A stretch of DNA of 64,000 bases from Parapristionchus giblindavisi (lineage: Eukaryota > Nematoda > Chromadorea > Rhabditida > Diplogasteridae), in the NCBI GenBank assembly GCA_943737045.1, contig CALSFV010000025.1, positions 588,501 to 652,500 on the forward strand, in the 5' to 3' direction. The translations under genes and the position numbers were made by a program. Shown here one piece after another: positions 1 through 29,600 of the stretch. Under the pieces are notes generated by a model. The model saw only the letters and a list, made by a program, of their open reading frames with translations, was not told where the DNA came from and searched no databases. The first letter of the stretch is position 1, and each line of letters begins with the position of its first letter.

Positions 1-83
1 TATTACACAGGTCAAAATAGTATATAAATATAGTAACAATTTCACTAGCATTTCATATGCAATATAAAGAGTACACGATACAC

Positions 84-181
84 CGTTACATTTGCCTTAC
101 GTGCCTACGCCGTAGCCCCTCCGCCGCCTGGGAGACGCGGCGGAGGGGGTTACGGCGTAGGCACGTAAGGCAAATGTAACG
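84..181. mobile_element. Small perfect-hairpin MITE
   Basis: A 98-bp near-perfect palindrome begins CGTTACATTTGCCTTACGTG, ends with its reverse complement, and has a GC-rich centre (GCCGC...GCGGC). The same family recurs at 50,144-50,365, where another MITE is inserted in it. Confidence 0.8.
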
Positions 182-305
182 ATGCATTACAGACCCGGTC
201 TCTTAAAGCGCAGGAACACAATCACTCCGACATTGCTTTTCCATCCATTATTTATGTGTTTTTTTAAAACTGATGGATAAACAAATAAATAAATAAATAA
301 AATAC

Positions 306-17970
<17,665 letters not shown>

Positions 17971-18129
17971 CTGCAATTAAGATTTTTTTATAAATTATTA
18001 TAGTTGAACTCCCAGTTTTTGGGAGACTCTCGCGAAAGAATGCTTACTATTGAGCAAATATATTTTTTCTAGCCAGAAAATCGGTAAATTTCCTATCAGG
18101 GTATGGTTAAGGATCCTGGGTGGTGATGG

Positions 18130-18477
18130 TTAAAGGTGGAGACCCGCGAATGATCATGCAAATCTCTTATATCTCGCTTATGCAAGTGTCTAGTGATATG
18201 CATGAAGATAGGGAGACTACCCGTCGTTCCCTTAGCGTAGTGGTAAAACTTCTGACTAGAAAGCGCATGGTCGCGGGTTCGAATCCTATTGCCGAACTTT
18301 CTTATTTTCAAAAAGCGCGCCGTTGCCTGAGTTTGATAGCATGATTCATTCATAATTCTAGCGATCAATATGCTGAATTAGCATAAAATAAATATTGTAC
18401 GGTATGTAGAATAACTTTTGCTATCATTCTGTCTTCACAGTTTGTTCACGAAAATATTCGCAGGAGTCCACCTTTAA
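18130..18477 (+). mobile_element. TTAA MITE with tRNA-like core, copy A
   Basis: A 348-bp unit from TTAAAGGTGGAGACCCGCG to GGAGTCCACCTTTAA, so the terminal inverted repeats are about 20 bp. The core at 18,222-18,290 has an A box (TAGCGTAGTGG) and B box (GGTTCGAATCC). The right arm at about 26,718-26,722 keeps the empty site GATGGTTAAATTAAT, showing a TTAA target-site duplication. Confidence 0.8.
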
Positions 18478-19131
18478 ATTAATATTATTAATAGATGTGC
18501 AAGAATAAGTGTGCGTGCACTTTAAATATATTTTTTTAATTAAATAAGTTAACAAGCAATGTGCCCTATGGTGTTTCGGCCACTACATCTACCATTCTCC
18601 TGGTATCATCGAGTGATGTGAAAAGGGAATGATGAGGGAAAATAGAAGCGGAGATTGTGGATACTTCCATGCTGTGGTTATCAGTTTTATGGTTTGTTAA
18701 ACATAGTGGAAAACCGAAATAGGCGACTTTCAACCAGTTAAAAATGTACCCGGAAAGTCGAAAATTTACACACGAAATTTGAATTTTTTTAAGAGGTGCG
18801 GGAATTCAAATTCAGACTATCCGAGTTGAATTTCCATTTTAACTGCTAATTGATGACGGAAACTCTTAATTTGAATTCCCGCGCGAATTAAAATTTTCAT
18901 TAATTGTAATGATGAAATGACAGAGAAATTTTTTTTAAAACATTAGAGAAAAGCTTATTCAAATTGCTTACTTTTGCATAAGGGACGCTCTAAGGGAAAA
19001 AAGTGAAAAATGAAACTACTGCTGAAAGAAGAAAAGCTATGAAGTGTTGGATATAACAAACCGAGGATATGGCGGTCTATACGGAGAAGTGGTCTTTTCA
19101 AATTATTTTCTCTGCGTGAAGTGATACATAA

Positions 19132-19480
19132 TTAAAGGTGGACTCCTGCGAATATTTTCGTGAACAAACTGTGAAGACAGAATGATAGCAAAAGTTATTC
19201 TACATACCGTACAATATTTATTTTATGCTAATTCAGCATATTGATCGCTAGAATTATGAATGAATCATGCTATCAAACTCAGGCAAAGGCGCGCTTTTAT
19301 GAAAATAAGAAAGTTCGGCAATAGGATTCGAACCCGTGACCATGCGCTTTCTAGTCAGAAGTTTTACCACTACGCTAAGGGAACGACGGGTAGTCTCCCT
19401 ATCTTCATGCATATCACTAGACACTTGCATAAGCGAGATATAAGAGATTTGCATGATCATTCGCGGGTCTCCACCTTTAA
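19132..19480 (-). mobile_element. TTAA MITE with tRNA-like core, copy B (inverted)
   Basis: Nearly identical to copy A but in the opposite direction, 650 bp away. Bounded by TTAA on both sides. The right-arm counterpart at about 26,305-26,315 reads AATTAGGAATG with no insertion. Confidence 0.8.
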
Positions 19481-20067
19481 GAATGATATCCATGCAAGTA
19501 AAGATAAACGTTAGCTCCTTGATATTTTACTTTTTGAAGGACTTTCGATTGTAGAAAGATATTGGTACGGTAGAAAAGATGTTCTGTCAAGAATAACAGA
19601 GAAAATAGAAGGGAAAAATTTTTAAAATGGGTAGTGTTAAATAGTTTAATGGTAAAAAACTATAATAAACCGAATCGAAGGCCAAGGTCCTAATGTCTAT
19701 AACTCTACTTTTTGAAAATAAAGCTTGCAAAGGTCGTAGAGATGGCTTGTTACCTAGCCCCTCCCACAAACTTCTCATTGCCAGAAAGCCTATACGTTGA
19801 CCTGGCTCTCTCCATCTCCCCCTTCACTGTCTCATTCTCGCTCTCGCCTCTACTTCTCCCTCTCCCACTCTATACTCCTACCGTACTCACCGAGAAATTT
19901 TCTTGCGAGCTTAACAATCAAATCAAATCTTAACAATGATAACTTAAATATAGTGAATAATTGATACCGTGATGAATTACATAAAATGCGATGCCATAAT
20001 TAACAAAAAAGAGACTAGTGCCAGCTTAAATTGAATATCGATATTTGTCAGAAATCAGTGACGTATT

Positions 20068-21340
20068 TTAAAGATGGAGACCCTCGAGTTTTTTTCGTAA
20101 TAAGACTGTTCAGATAGAATGATAGAGATTCATTGAACGAATCGAAAGACATATCTGATATTGATTCCCGATATCCATCCAATTTGCATACTTGGCTCTC
20201 TCATTTTCTCATTGTCCCTTACGCCATTACCATATCACGGATCTCCTGTAAAAGTGTATGAAGCCATTGCACAGAAAAAAATAATTTTCCTCTTTTTTTA
20301 TTGATAGTTGTTAGACTGGCCTAACTGAGTGCGAAAACAACATTTTGAAATTTTGTTTTTCGTAATTTGCATAATTATGCAATTTTTTTTACAGTCAACT
20401 TCAAAAGAGTGTAACTCGCTTCGTTTTTGAGCAACCGTGTAAATTTTTTTCTCAAAGTGCGATGTTTCTCGAAATTTTTCTCTAAAGGATAAGAGTTTTA
20501 TTGCAGATTCGGATTCCCCATCCTCGAATTGGGGTATCCTGATATATCATTTAACCCAACTCTGTCCGCCCAATAGGGATACTGTATATCATCGTCCTGG
20601 ACTTCCTGGACGTCCTGGACCTGGACTCCTGGACAAATTGTTGTTGTTGAGAATTCGAACCACTAAGACAATTTTTTCAGGTTGGTCGAGATACATTGTT
20701 TAAATATGCTAATGAGTACATTAGCATAAGTTTGAGCTGATTTACAACTGTGATTTGAAAAATGTGATTTGAGAGAAAATTGCACTAAGTCCAGGACGAT
20801 GATATACAGTATCCCTATTGGGCGGACAGAGTTGGGTTAAATGATATATCAGGATACCTCAATTCCAGGACGGGGAATCCGAATCTGCAATAAAACTCTT
20901 ATCCTTTAGAGAAAAATTTCGAGAAACGTTGCATTTTGTATGCAAAAAAACAGTTTTCATACAATAACACATGAAGAACTACATTTCCGACCATATCCTT
21001 AGTTGAGTTATTTGTAGAGGAGGTCATTAGGAACCGAATGAAAAAAAATTTGCACGGTTGCTCAAAAACGAAGCGAGTTACACTCATTTGAAGTTGACTG
21101 TAAAAAAATTGCATAATTATGCAAATTACGAAAAACAAAATTTCAAAATGTTGTTTTCGCACTCAGTTAGGCAAGTCTAACAACTATCAATAAAAAAAGA
21201 GGAAAATAATTTTTTTCTGTGCAAAAAGGTTTTTATTTTCATACACTTTTACAGGAGACCCGTGATATAATATAAGCAATATTCGACATGCTGATCGTGG
21301 CGAGAGCATTCATACCAACTGAAGGGTCTCCATCTTTAAT
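20068..21340. mobile_element. TTAAAGATGGAGACCC MITE with a nested ~1-kb palindrome
   Basis: Outer ends TTTTAAAGATGGAGACCC and GGGTCTCCATCTTTAA belong to a ~290-bp family with an uninterrupted copy at 51,543-51,836. The middle (about 20,225-21,260) is a separate inverted repeat starting TCTCCTGTAAAAGTGTATG, mirrored near 20,700. Confidence 0.7.
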
Positions 21341-21717
21341 GAAGAATAAAAGGCAATAGAATAATAAAACTAATAATGAAATTAATAATGCCCTCTTATC
21401 CATAAGGGTGCATTATTATTAGTTTTATTATTATTTTTATTACTCTATTATAATAGGGCCATTAACCTCTTCTATAATGGGCGCATAACATCACGCATTT
21501 AAAATAATCGACAATAAGTCAATCAAATACAGAAATTACTAACGGGATATATCAAATAATTATTTATTACAAATAGAAGCAAAAATGTTATGGAAAACAG
21601 TGAAAGTCTTTTTGTTTGTTTCGAAATCCCCCTTTCGGAGGCAATTCTCAAATCAGCAAGGATGTATTTAACTGCTTTCGTTCTTGATAGCTGGGAGCAT
21701 AGCTCGTCTTCGTTTCT

Positions 21718-21972
21718 CTAGCGCCCACCGAAGTTGGGAACTTTAACTGAAATTCAAATTTTAATGAAGACTTTCTCAAACGACTGGATAAAGAGCAAAA
21801 AGAGATAATGTATAGATGGATCTTGGGTAATAAATCGATTAATAATGAAAAAAAAGAAAAACATAAAACTCACTTGTGGGAAGAAGATTCTGTCCATTCT
21901 TAGCTTTCTGAATATTTTCAACCAATTTCTTGATCAGAGAATTGGTCGGAGGTGCACGACGAACGTTTTTAT
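21718..21972 (-). pseudogene. 5'-truncated copy of the secreted-peptide gene
   Basis: Exon 2 (21972-21874) and exon 3 (21746-21718) match the right-arm gene at 24,494-25,060, with intact splice sites and the same stop. Exon 1 with the signal peptide is absent: upstream the homology ends near 22,030 at a hAT-like insertion. The breakpoint of the inverted duplication therefore appears to lie in intron 1. Probably not expressed as a secreted protein. Confidence 0.7.
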
Positions 21973-22044
21973 CTATAATATTAAAATAAGTTTGCATTTT
22001 CAAGGATGGAAATCAACTTTTCTCAGCCCATGACCTGCGGAGAC

Positions 22045-22456
22045 CAGGGCTGTACGTTTTTCGTTTTTCGTTTTTTTTTCGTATTTTTTCGTTTTTCAGG
22101 TTTTCGCGAAAAACATTTTCTACGAAAAATTTTTCAAAAAAAATTCGAAAAAATGTTTTTACCTAAAAAGACTCAAAATTTCAAAAATTTATGACATTTT
22201 AGCAAAAATTTCAAATTTAGAGACAACAATTACGAATTCGCTTGAGTAAAATATGTACATTTTATCATGTTCGCAGCTTCAATTAAGAATCACACAGTTG
22301 CAATTCTTAGATTTCCATTTTATTGAATTTAGCGAATGGATATTTTCGATAGGGAAGAGATTGTTTTTTATTCGAATTTTTCGAATTTTTCGAAAGCAAA
22401 TTTGAAAAATTTTCATTTTTCGAAGTTTTTTGAAATATTTTTTTCGCACAGCCCTG
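22045..22456. mobile_element. hAT-like AT-rich MITE
   Basis: Ends CAGGGCTGTACG and CGCACAGCCCTG with an interior of TTTTTCG runs. It lies exactly at the inner edge of the left palindrome arm. No matching 8-bp duplication was found. Confidence 0.6.
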
Positions 22457-22637
22457 ACCTCCCGTTTTCATACCGGTTCCATGTATTATAGTTTGTATAT
22501 GCCACTAAGCATAACTCCACGGTGAGTTTTAAACATTCCCTTGTTAGTGCACAGTAAATAGAGTACGGCATAGTGAATATCTTTTGCTAATGTTCCATCT
22601 TCACACTTGTTCAGGGACATATTTGCGCGAGTCCACC

Positions 22638-22760
22638 TTTAAAGCCACGCCCCAAGCTAATTTGAAACTCTCCGCTCTGGCAATACTCTCTCTCTCTTTC
22701 TTTGTTTACGGTAGAGTATTGCCAATGCGGAGGGTAAAATTGGCATGGGGTATTCCTTAA
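22638..22760. mobile_element. CTCCGCTCTGGC hairpin MITE
   Basis: Palindromic unit between TTTAAA and CCTTAA, carrying CTAATTTGAAACTCTCCGCT and its inverted partner. It is the same family as the many copies between 48 and 63 kb. Confidence 0.8.
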
Positions 22761-22869
22761 ATGTCCCACCCTAATATGGATTGATAGTAGACAGAGATTT
22801 ATGCCTGATTCTGAGTCATGTTTGCTTTTGTAAAACGCACCATCAATTCTGACGTTGATCTATTTCATC

Positions 22870-22976
22870 TTCTCTCCATTCCCCTCTCATCCTCCCTCTA
22901 TCTCCCTCTGTCCCTCTCTCTCTCCCTCTCCTCCAGAATCTCTCCCTCTCTCCCTCTCCTTATCTCCACTCCCCTC
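22870..22976. repeat. Polypyrimidine (CT-rich) tract
   Basis: Runs of CCCTCTCTCTC-like sequence about 130-230 bp upstream of the His/Tyr-rich gene. Possibly promoter-proximal; otherwise simple sequence. Confidence 0.7.
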
Positions 22977-23101
22977 TCACGAGGCCCACTACTCTTATCA
23001 TCTGAGTCACTCGCCCTACATAAAGCGTATAACCATCAGTTTGAGAACGCTTCACAGCTCTCTTTCATATCGTCACTTCTTGAACTACCAATCAATCGAT
23101 A

Positions 23102-23547
23102 ATGTGGCCTTACCATCATCATCACCATTGCCACACTGCATACGTGAGCATTTATTGATTCAATATCCGATATATCTTATATTTTTAATATTATTCAATT
23201 ATATTTAAAATTAATGACTTTGACTTGATAAAATTCATCATTCCTTGCTGTTGATCCACTCACTTATTGTTAGAATAGATCTGTGTGTCTTCAAGCTGGA
23301 ATGCTAAATATTTCATAATGTTACAATATTCCAGGTTGCCCCAGCCCACGTGGTAGCAGCTCCTTATGTCGCCGCACCCTACGTTGCGCCCTACGTTGCG
23401 CCAGCCTACGTCGCTCCTCCTGTTGTCTATCAAGTGAGTGCTCTTTGAACACGGACGAGATGTTCTTTGATCTTTGATCTCTGACCCCAGAATTTTCAGC
23501 CGAGCTGTCAACCAGTGTACTACCACGGATGCCATCATCATTGCTGA
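23102..23547 (+). CDS. Small His/Tyr/Pro/Ala-rich protein (62 aa)
   Basis: Three exons: 23102-23143, 23335-23433 and 23500-23547. Donors are GTGAGC and GTGAGT, acceptors ATTCCAG and TTTTCAG, and all phases are 0. The N-terminus is MWPYHHHHHCHTAY, followed by a tandem APYV/APAYV-type tract and an end with PSCQPVYYHGCHHHC. There is no signal peptide. Low-complexity Tyr/His/Pro proteins of this kind are common in nematodes, but function is unknown; metal binding by the His/Cys clusters is only a guess. It lies in the single-copy spacer between the palindrome arms, so it is not duplicated. Confidence 0.6.
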
Positions 23548-24403
23548 TTGAAGAAACTGATTATTGATTATTGATTTTTGTTAATCGATATTTGTGATAC
23601 TAGTGATTCAACGGGTTGTAGATAAGTCTTTGTCATTTGTTGAAATGAGTCATTGATAAAAGTTTTATTGATAAATATCTAGACAGAAATACAATTGTTA
23701 TAAAAGAAACTCAATACATTTTTTGGCTTCATTCTTGTCTCAAAAAGTGTTGTCTCTAAAATGTCATATCTGGCTGATGTTTTGGACAAATGTTTACTGG
23801 TAATGCATTTAAACACATTAATCAAGAGAAGGTTATGATGTGGTTGGCTTCATTCTTGTCTCAAAAAGTTGGCCCGATGATTCCATTGACGATGATTCCG
23901 ATGAATAATTAGCTAAACCGGTGAAAATATCAAGATTGTTAATTTTTCATGTGACGAAAATCGTGATGATATCAATGCATGGTCCCCTACGAAATGTTGA
24001 AAGCAGCTTATGATTCGGTCAAAATTAAAATTCTCAACTGTTGAATCAGAAACAAGTAGTTTTCGGACGACTCAAACATTACAGCTCTACATGGAAGATC
24101 ATTTGAGTCATGAATCGATGAAAACCGCAGCTAGATAGCTGCGATAATTAGTGTGAATTGCAGATACTCCTCTGTCTCTACTATGGCCAGTATGTGAGAT
24201 CACTCTTCCCCACATTACCTATATGATGGATAAACAAGTATTTGTCCATTTCGTTCTCGATTGAATCTAGTCCAATGAACCAGCCTAGAGCAATCTATAT
24301 ACACTTCTCGCCTTGAAGATCTTATGCGAACAAACGATCACAATCTATCGTTGTCGAATCTGGGTTATGAACAGTGACTACCATAAATAAGGGAGTTTTG
24401 GTG

Positions 24404-24411
24404 TATAAAAG
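24404..24411 (+). promoter_or_regulatory. TATA box of the secreted-peptide gene
   Basis: TATAAAAG lies 83 bp upstream of the ATG at 24,494. The ATG follows TTTCCAG, which could be a trans-splice acceptor. Confidence 0.5.
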
Positions 24412-24493
24412 CAAGCTTCAACCGAATATAGTATCCTTCGTTTGAGTATACTCACAAAAATATTATTAATTTTAAAGTGTAAATAGTTTCCAG

Positions 24494-25060
24494 ATGAATC
24501 GAAGTCTGCTGATATTGGTGGTGTTGGTAGCGGCTGTGTCGATCGCGGTTCGGCCTGTCAAAGGACCCAAGAACGGACCCACGATCAAGAGCAACGGGCC
24601 TTCACTCACTCCTGGACAAATCACTAATGCTGTGAATTCTTTCACAAGTGAGTTGTAACAATTACAGATGGTCTCATAATTGCGTAAACGAAATAGAGAG
24701 GTCTCCGCAGGTCTGAAAAATCTGGAAAAAACTGTGAAAAGCTATGAAAAAAAAACTTTAAAAAAAAAACTAAAAAATCTTTAAAAATGCAAACTTAATT
24801 TAATATTATAGATAAAAACGTACGTCGTGCACCTCCCACCAATTCTCTGATCAAAAAATTGGTTGAAAATATTCAGAAAGCTAAGAATGGGCAGAATCTT
24901 CTTCCCACAAGTGAGTTTATTTAAAAAAAATATTATTAATCGAATATTTACCCACCATCCATCCATACATCATCTATTTGTTCCCTTTAAACAGTCGTGT
25001 GAGAAAGTCTTCATTAAAATTTGAATTTCAGTTAAAGTTCCCAACTTCGGTGGACGCTAG
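24494..25060 (+). CDS. Secreted peptide precursor (93 aa)
   Basis: Exons 24494-24647, 24812-24910 and 25032-25060, joined in matching phases, give 93 residues. Residues 1-20 form a signal peptide (MNRSLLILVVLVAAVSIAVR). The rest is basic and Asn/Lys/Pro-rich, with an RR site (KNVRRAPP) that could be cleaved by a proprotein convertase, a predicted helix (LIKKLVENIQKAKN) and a C-terminus VPNFGGR. It could be a neuropeptide-like, antimicrobial or other secreted peptide; no family was recognised. Exon 1 is in the spacer, exons 2-3 in the right palindrome arm. The left arm has only exons 2-3, with the frame preserved. Confidence 0.65.
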
Positions 25061-25330
25061 GGAAAGGAAGACGAGCTATGCTCCCAACTAGCAAGAACGA
25101 AAACAGTACAATTCATTCTTGCTGATTTGAGGCTTTCCTTCTAAAGTGAAAAAATTTTTTTGGAATTTCGAAACGAACAACCAGCCAATCACTGTTTTCC
25201 ATAACATTTTTGCTTCAATTGGTAATAAATAATTATTTGACAACTCTTTTCGTAATTTCCGTATTCGATGGACTTATATATTGTCGGCTATTTGAAATGC
25301 GTGACGTTATACGTCCACCATAGAAGAGGT

Positions 25331-25650
25331 TAAAGGGAGAGTGACCTCTATCAACGGTCTCTTCTAAGGTCTATGCTCTCTCGTTGTTAGAGAACAGAGA
25401 ATGGTGTGCGCAATGAAGAGGGCATTTCACGAATGGTTGTGCAGGCAAAAGCGCGAAATTTTGAAAATGGGAAAGTTCGGCAATAGGTTTCGAACCCGCA
25501 ACGTTACGCTAACTAGGCAGCACGTTTGCCACAACACCAAGGGATAGACGAATGTCCATGATAAATTCTTGCATATCACTTATCCTTTGAATATCCGATA
25601 AGTTACGCATTTGCATAGACATTCAAGGCCCTCCATCTTTAATGGCCTCC
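25331..25650. mobile_element. Two abutting MITE fragments
   Basis: 25,331-25,425 starts TTAAAGGGAGAGTGACCTCT. 25,430-25,650 is a reverse-oriented tRNA-cored MITE with GGTTTCGAACCCGCAACG (B box) and ends CCTCCATCTTTAA. Confidence 0.55.
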
Positions 25651-27324
25651 AATAATAATAGAATAATAAAAATAATAGTAAAATTAATAATAATGCTCCC
25701 TTATAACTCAACCTCGTGTTCGTCCTTAATAAATATCGATATTCAATTTAAGCTGGCACTAGTCTCATTTTTGTTAATTATGGCATCGCATTTTATGTAA
25801 TTCATCACGGCATCAATTATTCACTATGTTTAAGTTATCATTGTAGAGCTCGCAAGAATATTTCTCTGTGAGTACGGTAGGAGTACGGACTGGCAGAGGG
25901 AGAGGGAGAAGTAGAGGCGAGAGCGAGAATGAGACAGTGAAGGGGGAGAAGGAGAGAGCCAGGTCAACGTATAGGCTTTCTGGCAATGAGTTGAGTCTCT
26001 ATGACCTTTGCAAGCTTTATTTTCCAAAAGTTGAGTGATAGACATTAGGACCATGATCTTGTCTTCGATTTATTATCGTTTTTTACAATTAAAACTATCT
26101 AACACTACCCATTTTTAATTTTTCTCTTCCATTATCTACCGAATATGGTTACGTTCTCTTGTTCAAGAATCGATAAATTATTATTATTATATTTTTTATT
26201 TTAGAACATCTTTTCTACCGTACCAATATCTTTCTACAATCGAAATTCGTTCAAAAAGTATAATATCAAGGAGCTTACGTTTATATTTACCTGCATGGAT
26301 AGCATTCCTAATTATGAATCACTTCACACAGAGAAAATAATTTCAAAACACCACTTCCCATAGTTTCATAACCATAGTTCCATTTTGCACTTTTTTTTCT
26401 ATTTGAGCTTCCCTTATGCAAAAGTAAGCAATTTTCTTTGGTTTTTCAAATGTTTTTTTTATTTTCTCTCTGTCATTTCATAATTACAATTGACACCGAT
26501 AACCATAGCATAAAAATATATCCCATCTCAGTTTTTCCTTTTTTCCCTCATCATTCCCCTTTCGCATGACGCGATGATAACTTTCCCCTGGTATTTTTCC
26601 TACTAGGAGAATGGTAGATGTAGCGGCCGAAACACCATAGGGCACATTGCTTGTTAACTTATTTAATTAAAAAATATATTTAAAGTGCACGCATACTTAT
26701 TCTTGTACATCTATTAATAATATTAATTTAACCATCACGCCCGGCCCTCTTTCCCTGGATCCTAAGCCATAGCCTGATAGGAAATTTACCGGTTTCATGG
26801 CAAGAAAAAATATTTGCTCAATAGTAAGCATTCTTTCGTGAGAGTCTCCCAAAAACTGGGAGTTCAACTAATTTATAAAAAATTCTTAATTGCAGATGTA
26901 TATCCACAAGAGCCTTGAGGAGATAGCAATAGATCGGTTTGCTGATCTTATAATAACCAAACGAATGCCTACATTTGACTCACCGCTACCGATTTCCATT
27001 TCAAATGGTGTAGTTCGAAGTTTGAATTGGAAATGTCGTCTAAACTCTTCCCTATCATTACTTGATACGAAGAGATTTTCTATTACCGAGGTATCCTTCA
27101 CATTGAAATTTTTTTTAAATGTCAATAAATTACGGTATGCCGCAATATCTTATACTCTAATCGTCTGCGCTCGTTTTCTTTATCATACTAACTCTCTTTT
27201 TCGGTCTACTGAATTCTCTGTCGCACCATGATAGATTCGAAGCGCTGTGTCAGACATGAAAAGCTTGACAAAATTCCAAAAACAGAAGTAACCGATTCAG
27301 TATAGGTATAAAGGAAATTGTTGC

Positions 27325-27420
27325 GGCAAACATGACGTCATAAACGTAGGCGGAGGAATTTTTGCGAACGCCTCCTCCTACACCAGTGACGTCATGATTG
27401 CAGGCAAACAGTTTGCCCAC
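27325..27420. mobile_element. Hairpin MITE, TGACGTCA family
   Basis: CATGACGTCATAAACGTAGG and an inverted partner around a short loop, in an intron of the right ZYG-11-like copy. Confidence 0.6.
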
Positions 27421-27999
27421 CGATCCATGGATACGGCCTGAGGTGGCAACCACAACAAATTTATTTCAATGATATAATATCTATGATCTTCAAAATGATA
27501 AATACCCGAGTCCTTAACAGAGGACTGGCTTACGCAAGGATGTCATTTAGTTTACGTTTATCCATTTAAGTTCGTAGCACAAATTACAGGCCGAGATTAG
27601 ACTCACCGAATCAGACTACGATTCAATATCAACCATTCTCCAACATCGACTGAAGAAATTGATCTTATATGGAAAGCTGAGAGGTAGCGATAGTTTTTTT
27701 AGCAGAATTAAATTTTTTCATTTAATTTAAATTAATTTATTTTAAATTAAATTCATTTATTTATATTCATAATTAAAACAATGATTAAAAGGTACACATT
27801 TAGGTGCATACAAGGATAACGAGTGGCCCTATCAGGATATAATTGCTGACGAATTATCGAGCGCGAACTTCGTTGGTATGTCTATCTACTTTTCAATAAA
27901 TTCTGTTTCACGATTAGTTATTTGAAAAGGATCAAGTGCAGCGGCTCATATTCTGGAAAAATGTATTAAATAGCTGAGGCCGCATCATCAACGTTCGTA

Positions 28000-28110
28000 A
28001 ATCGTTTACCGGCAAACGTGACGTCACAAGCGTAGGGAGAGAATCTCTGGCATGCGCCTCCGCCTATGGTTGTGACGTCACGTTTTCCGGCAAACGATTT
28101 GCCAACGTTC
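28000..28110. mobile_element. Hairpin MITE, TGACGTCA family
   Basis: CGTTTACCGGCAAACGTGACG and its inverted partner. It corresponds to the left-arm copy at 15,041-15,145, so that copy predates the duplication. Confidence 0.65.
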
Positions 28111-28604
28111 ATAGATACCTATATTGATTAGAGGAATTTTTCATTATAGAAGATCCCCTTGCATGGGACCTCAGCAACGTGACTAAACTAGCCGCGCAAA
28201 ACGATAGATCAGACTTCCCTTAAAATTAATACTACTTTTCCAAAAAAACTAGTAGGGCGCGATTTAGTTCTAAGCGGGTAAAGTTTTCTTTTGTGGCATA
28301 TTTCTAACCCACTTGCTTTTTACTGATACAGCCTTGAGTGAAAAGAGAATGGACATGAAACGATTCGAATCATCGAAATTTGAGAAGTCGTTGATTTTAA
28401 GGTCGAGAATTTTACCATTTAGCCATGAGATTTTAATAAATGGCTTTGGATATATTTGTTTTTCTATTGGGTAGATCGATACGCAAAAAGATATGATGGG
28501 ATTGAACGATCCTGAAGTGTTTTATAGGGAAAATTTGAAAAGTGTGACGGACACATACAGACAGACTTACAGACAGACGTAGGGAAGCAGGGAGCAGTAG
28601 TGCT

Positions 28605-28795
28605 CTGGTATTTCAAAACTTGAAGTCTACTTACACTTTCACTTTAAGTAGACTTGTAAGTCTACTTCAAGTGAAGCGCAAGTCTACTTAAAGTGAAAAT
28701 GTGACGTCACTCACATGAAGTAGACTTAGAGTAAACTTCAAGTCAGTGATGGATTTTAAGTAAACTTTAAGTTTTGAAATACCAGTAGTGGGGCT
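28605..28795. mobile_element. MITE built from iterated AAGTCTACTT motifs
   Basis: Begins TATTTCAAAACTTGAAGTC, ends with the inverted form, and carries about eight degenerate AAGTAGACTT/AAGTCTACTT units. The left arm (about 14,370) has no insertion here. Confidence 0.7.
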
Positions 28796-29222
28796 CTTCT
28801 CCAATCTTCTTATCGTCCTCCTCCATCAGTCCATAGCTCTACCGCTTCCCTCCATGACTGTGCCATGGGATGGAACTGTCCATTCACTTCAGTCCCTTCA
28901 CTTTCATCCCTTCCTTCCCCTATTCCGCTGAATCTTCACGCGGAGATGGTGTCACCGTTGTCTCTCGGCATGAAAGAGCCGATAAAATCGGTGTGAGGTT
29001 TTCCTCGAATAACTCGAAAATGGGTTGTCACCGAGTTATTCAGGGTAGATCACAAAAAATCGATAGTCAGCAATTTTTATCGAAATCAAGTGGCTAGGCC
29101 TTCAACCACACCCACTGACCGACTTTTATCGAAATCGGAGACAAAAATATAACTAAAGAAATGGTACGCGAGGAATGAAATATCAGTGAGGACTTCCACG
29201 ATCATCACGTTTTGATCCAGCG

Positions 29223-29600
29223 TTAGCGGCGCGACAGGATTTTATCCGTGTAGCAGTGGGTTTCGTTCGAGTTGCATCGGGTTTCTCTCAGATTGTTTCG
29301 GGTTTCGCTCGGGTGACAGTGGGTTGCAGGAGCCGGGTGCGTAACGAGTTGAAGCTTTCGAGTGGGGCTTCGCAGTGGATTGGCAGGAAGAGCAGGCGAA
29401 GATGCAGCGTTGTCATCTGAGTCATCATCGTCATCCGTATTATCAGAATCAGATGACGGGTGCTGCGCCAACTACGGGCCTATCTATTTCTATTGGGAAC
29501 AATCTATTTTGATGGGACCAATCTACTTTCTACAGACCAATCTATTTTCCACGGACCAACCTATTTTCATGGGACCAATCTATTCGGTTGGTACCAATTA
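29223..29600. other. Right-arm-only insert with two minisatellites and a minus-strand ORF
   Basis: Minus 29471-29223 is an 82-codon frame starting MAQHPSSDSDNTDDDDD, rich in Ser/Asp then Thr/Asn/His. Its 3' half is a ~17-bp repeat (GGGTTTCGTTCG-like), so it may not be a gene. 29,480-29,600 is a ~22-bp repeat of ACCAATCTATTTTC. The left arm lacks this block. Confidence 0.35.

Noticed and set aside
18222..18290. tRNA-like sequence as a functional tRNA gene (also 4,515, 14,531, 25,490, 37,970, 38,549)
   Set aside because: A and B boxes are present but acceptor stems do not pair and the copies lie in repeated elements.
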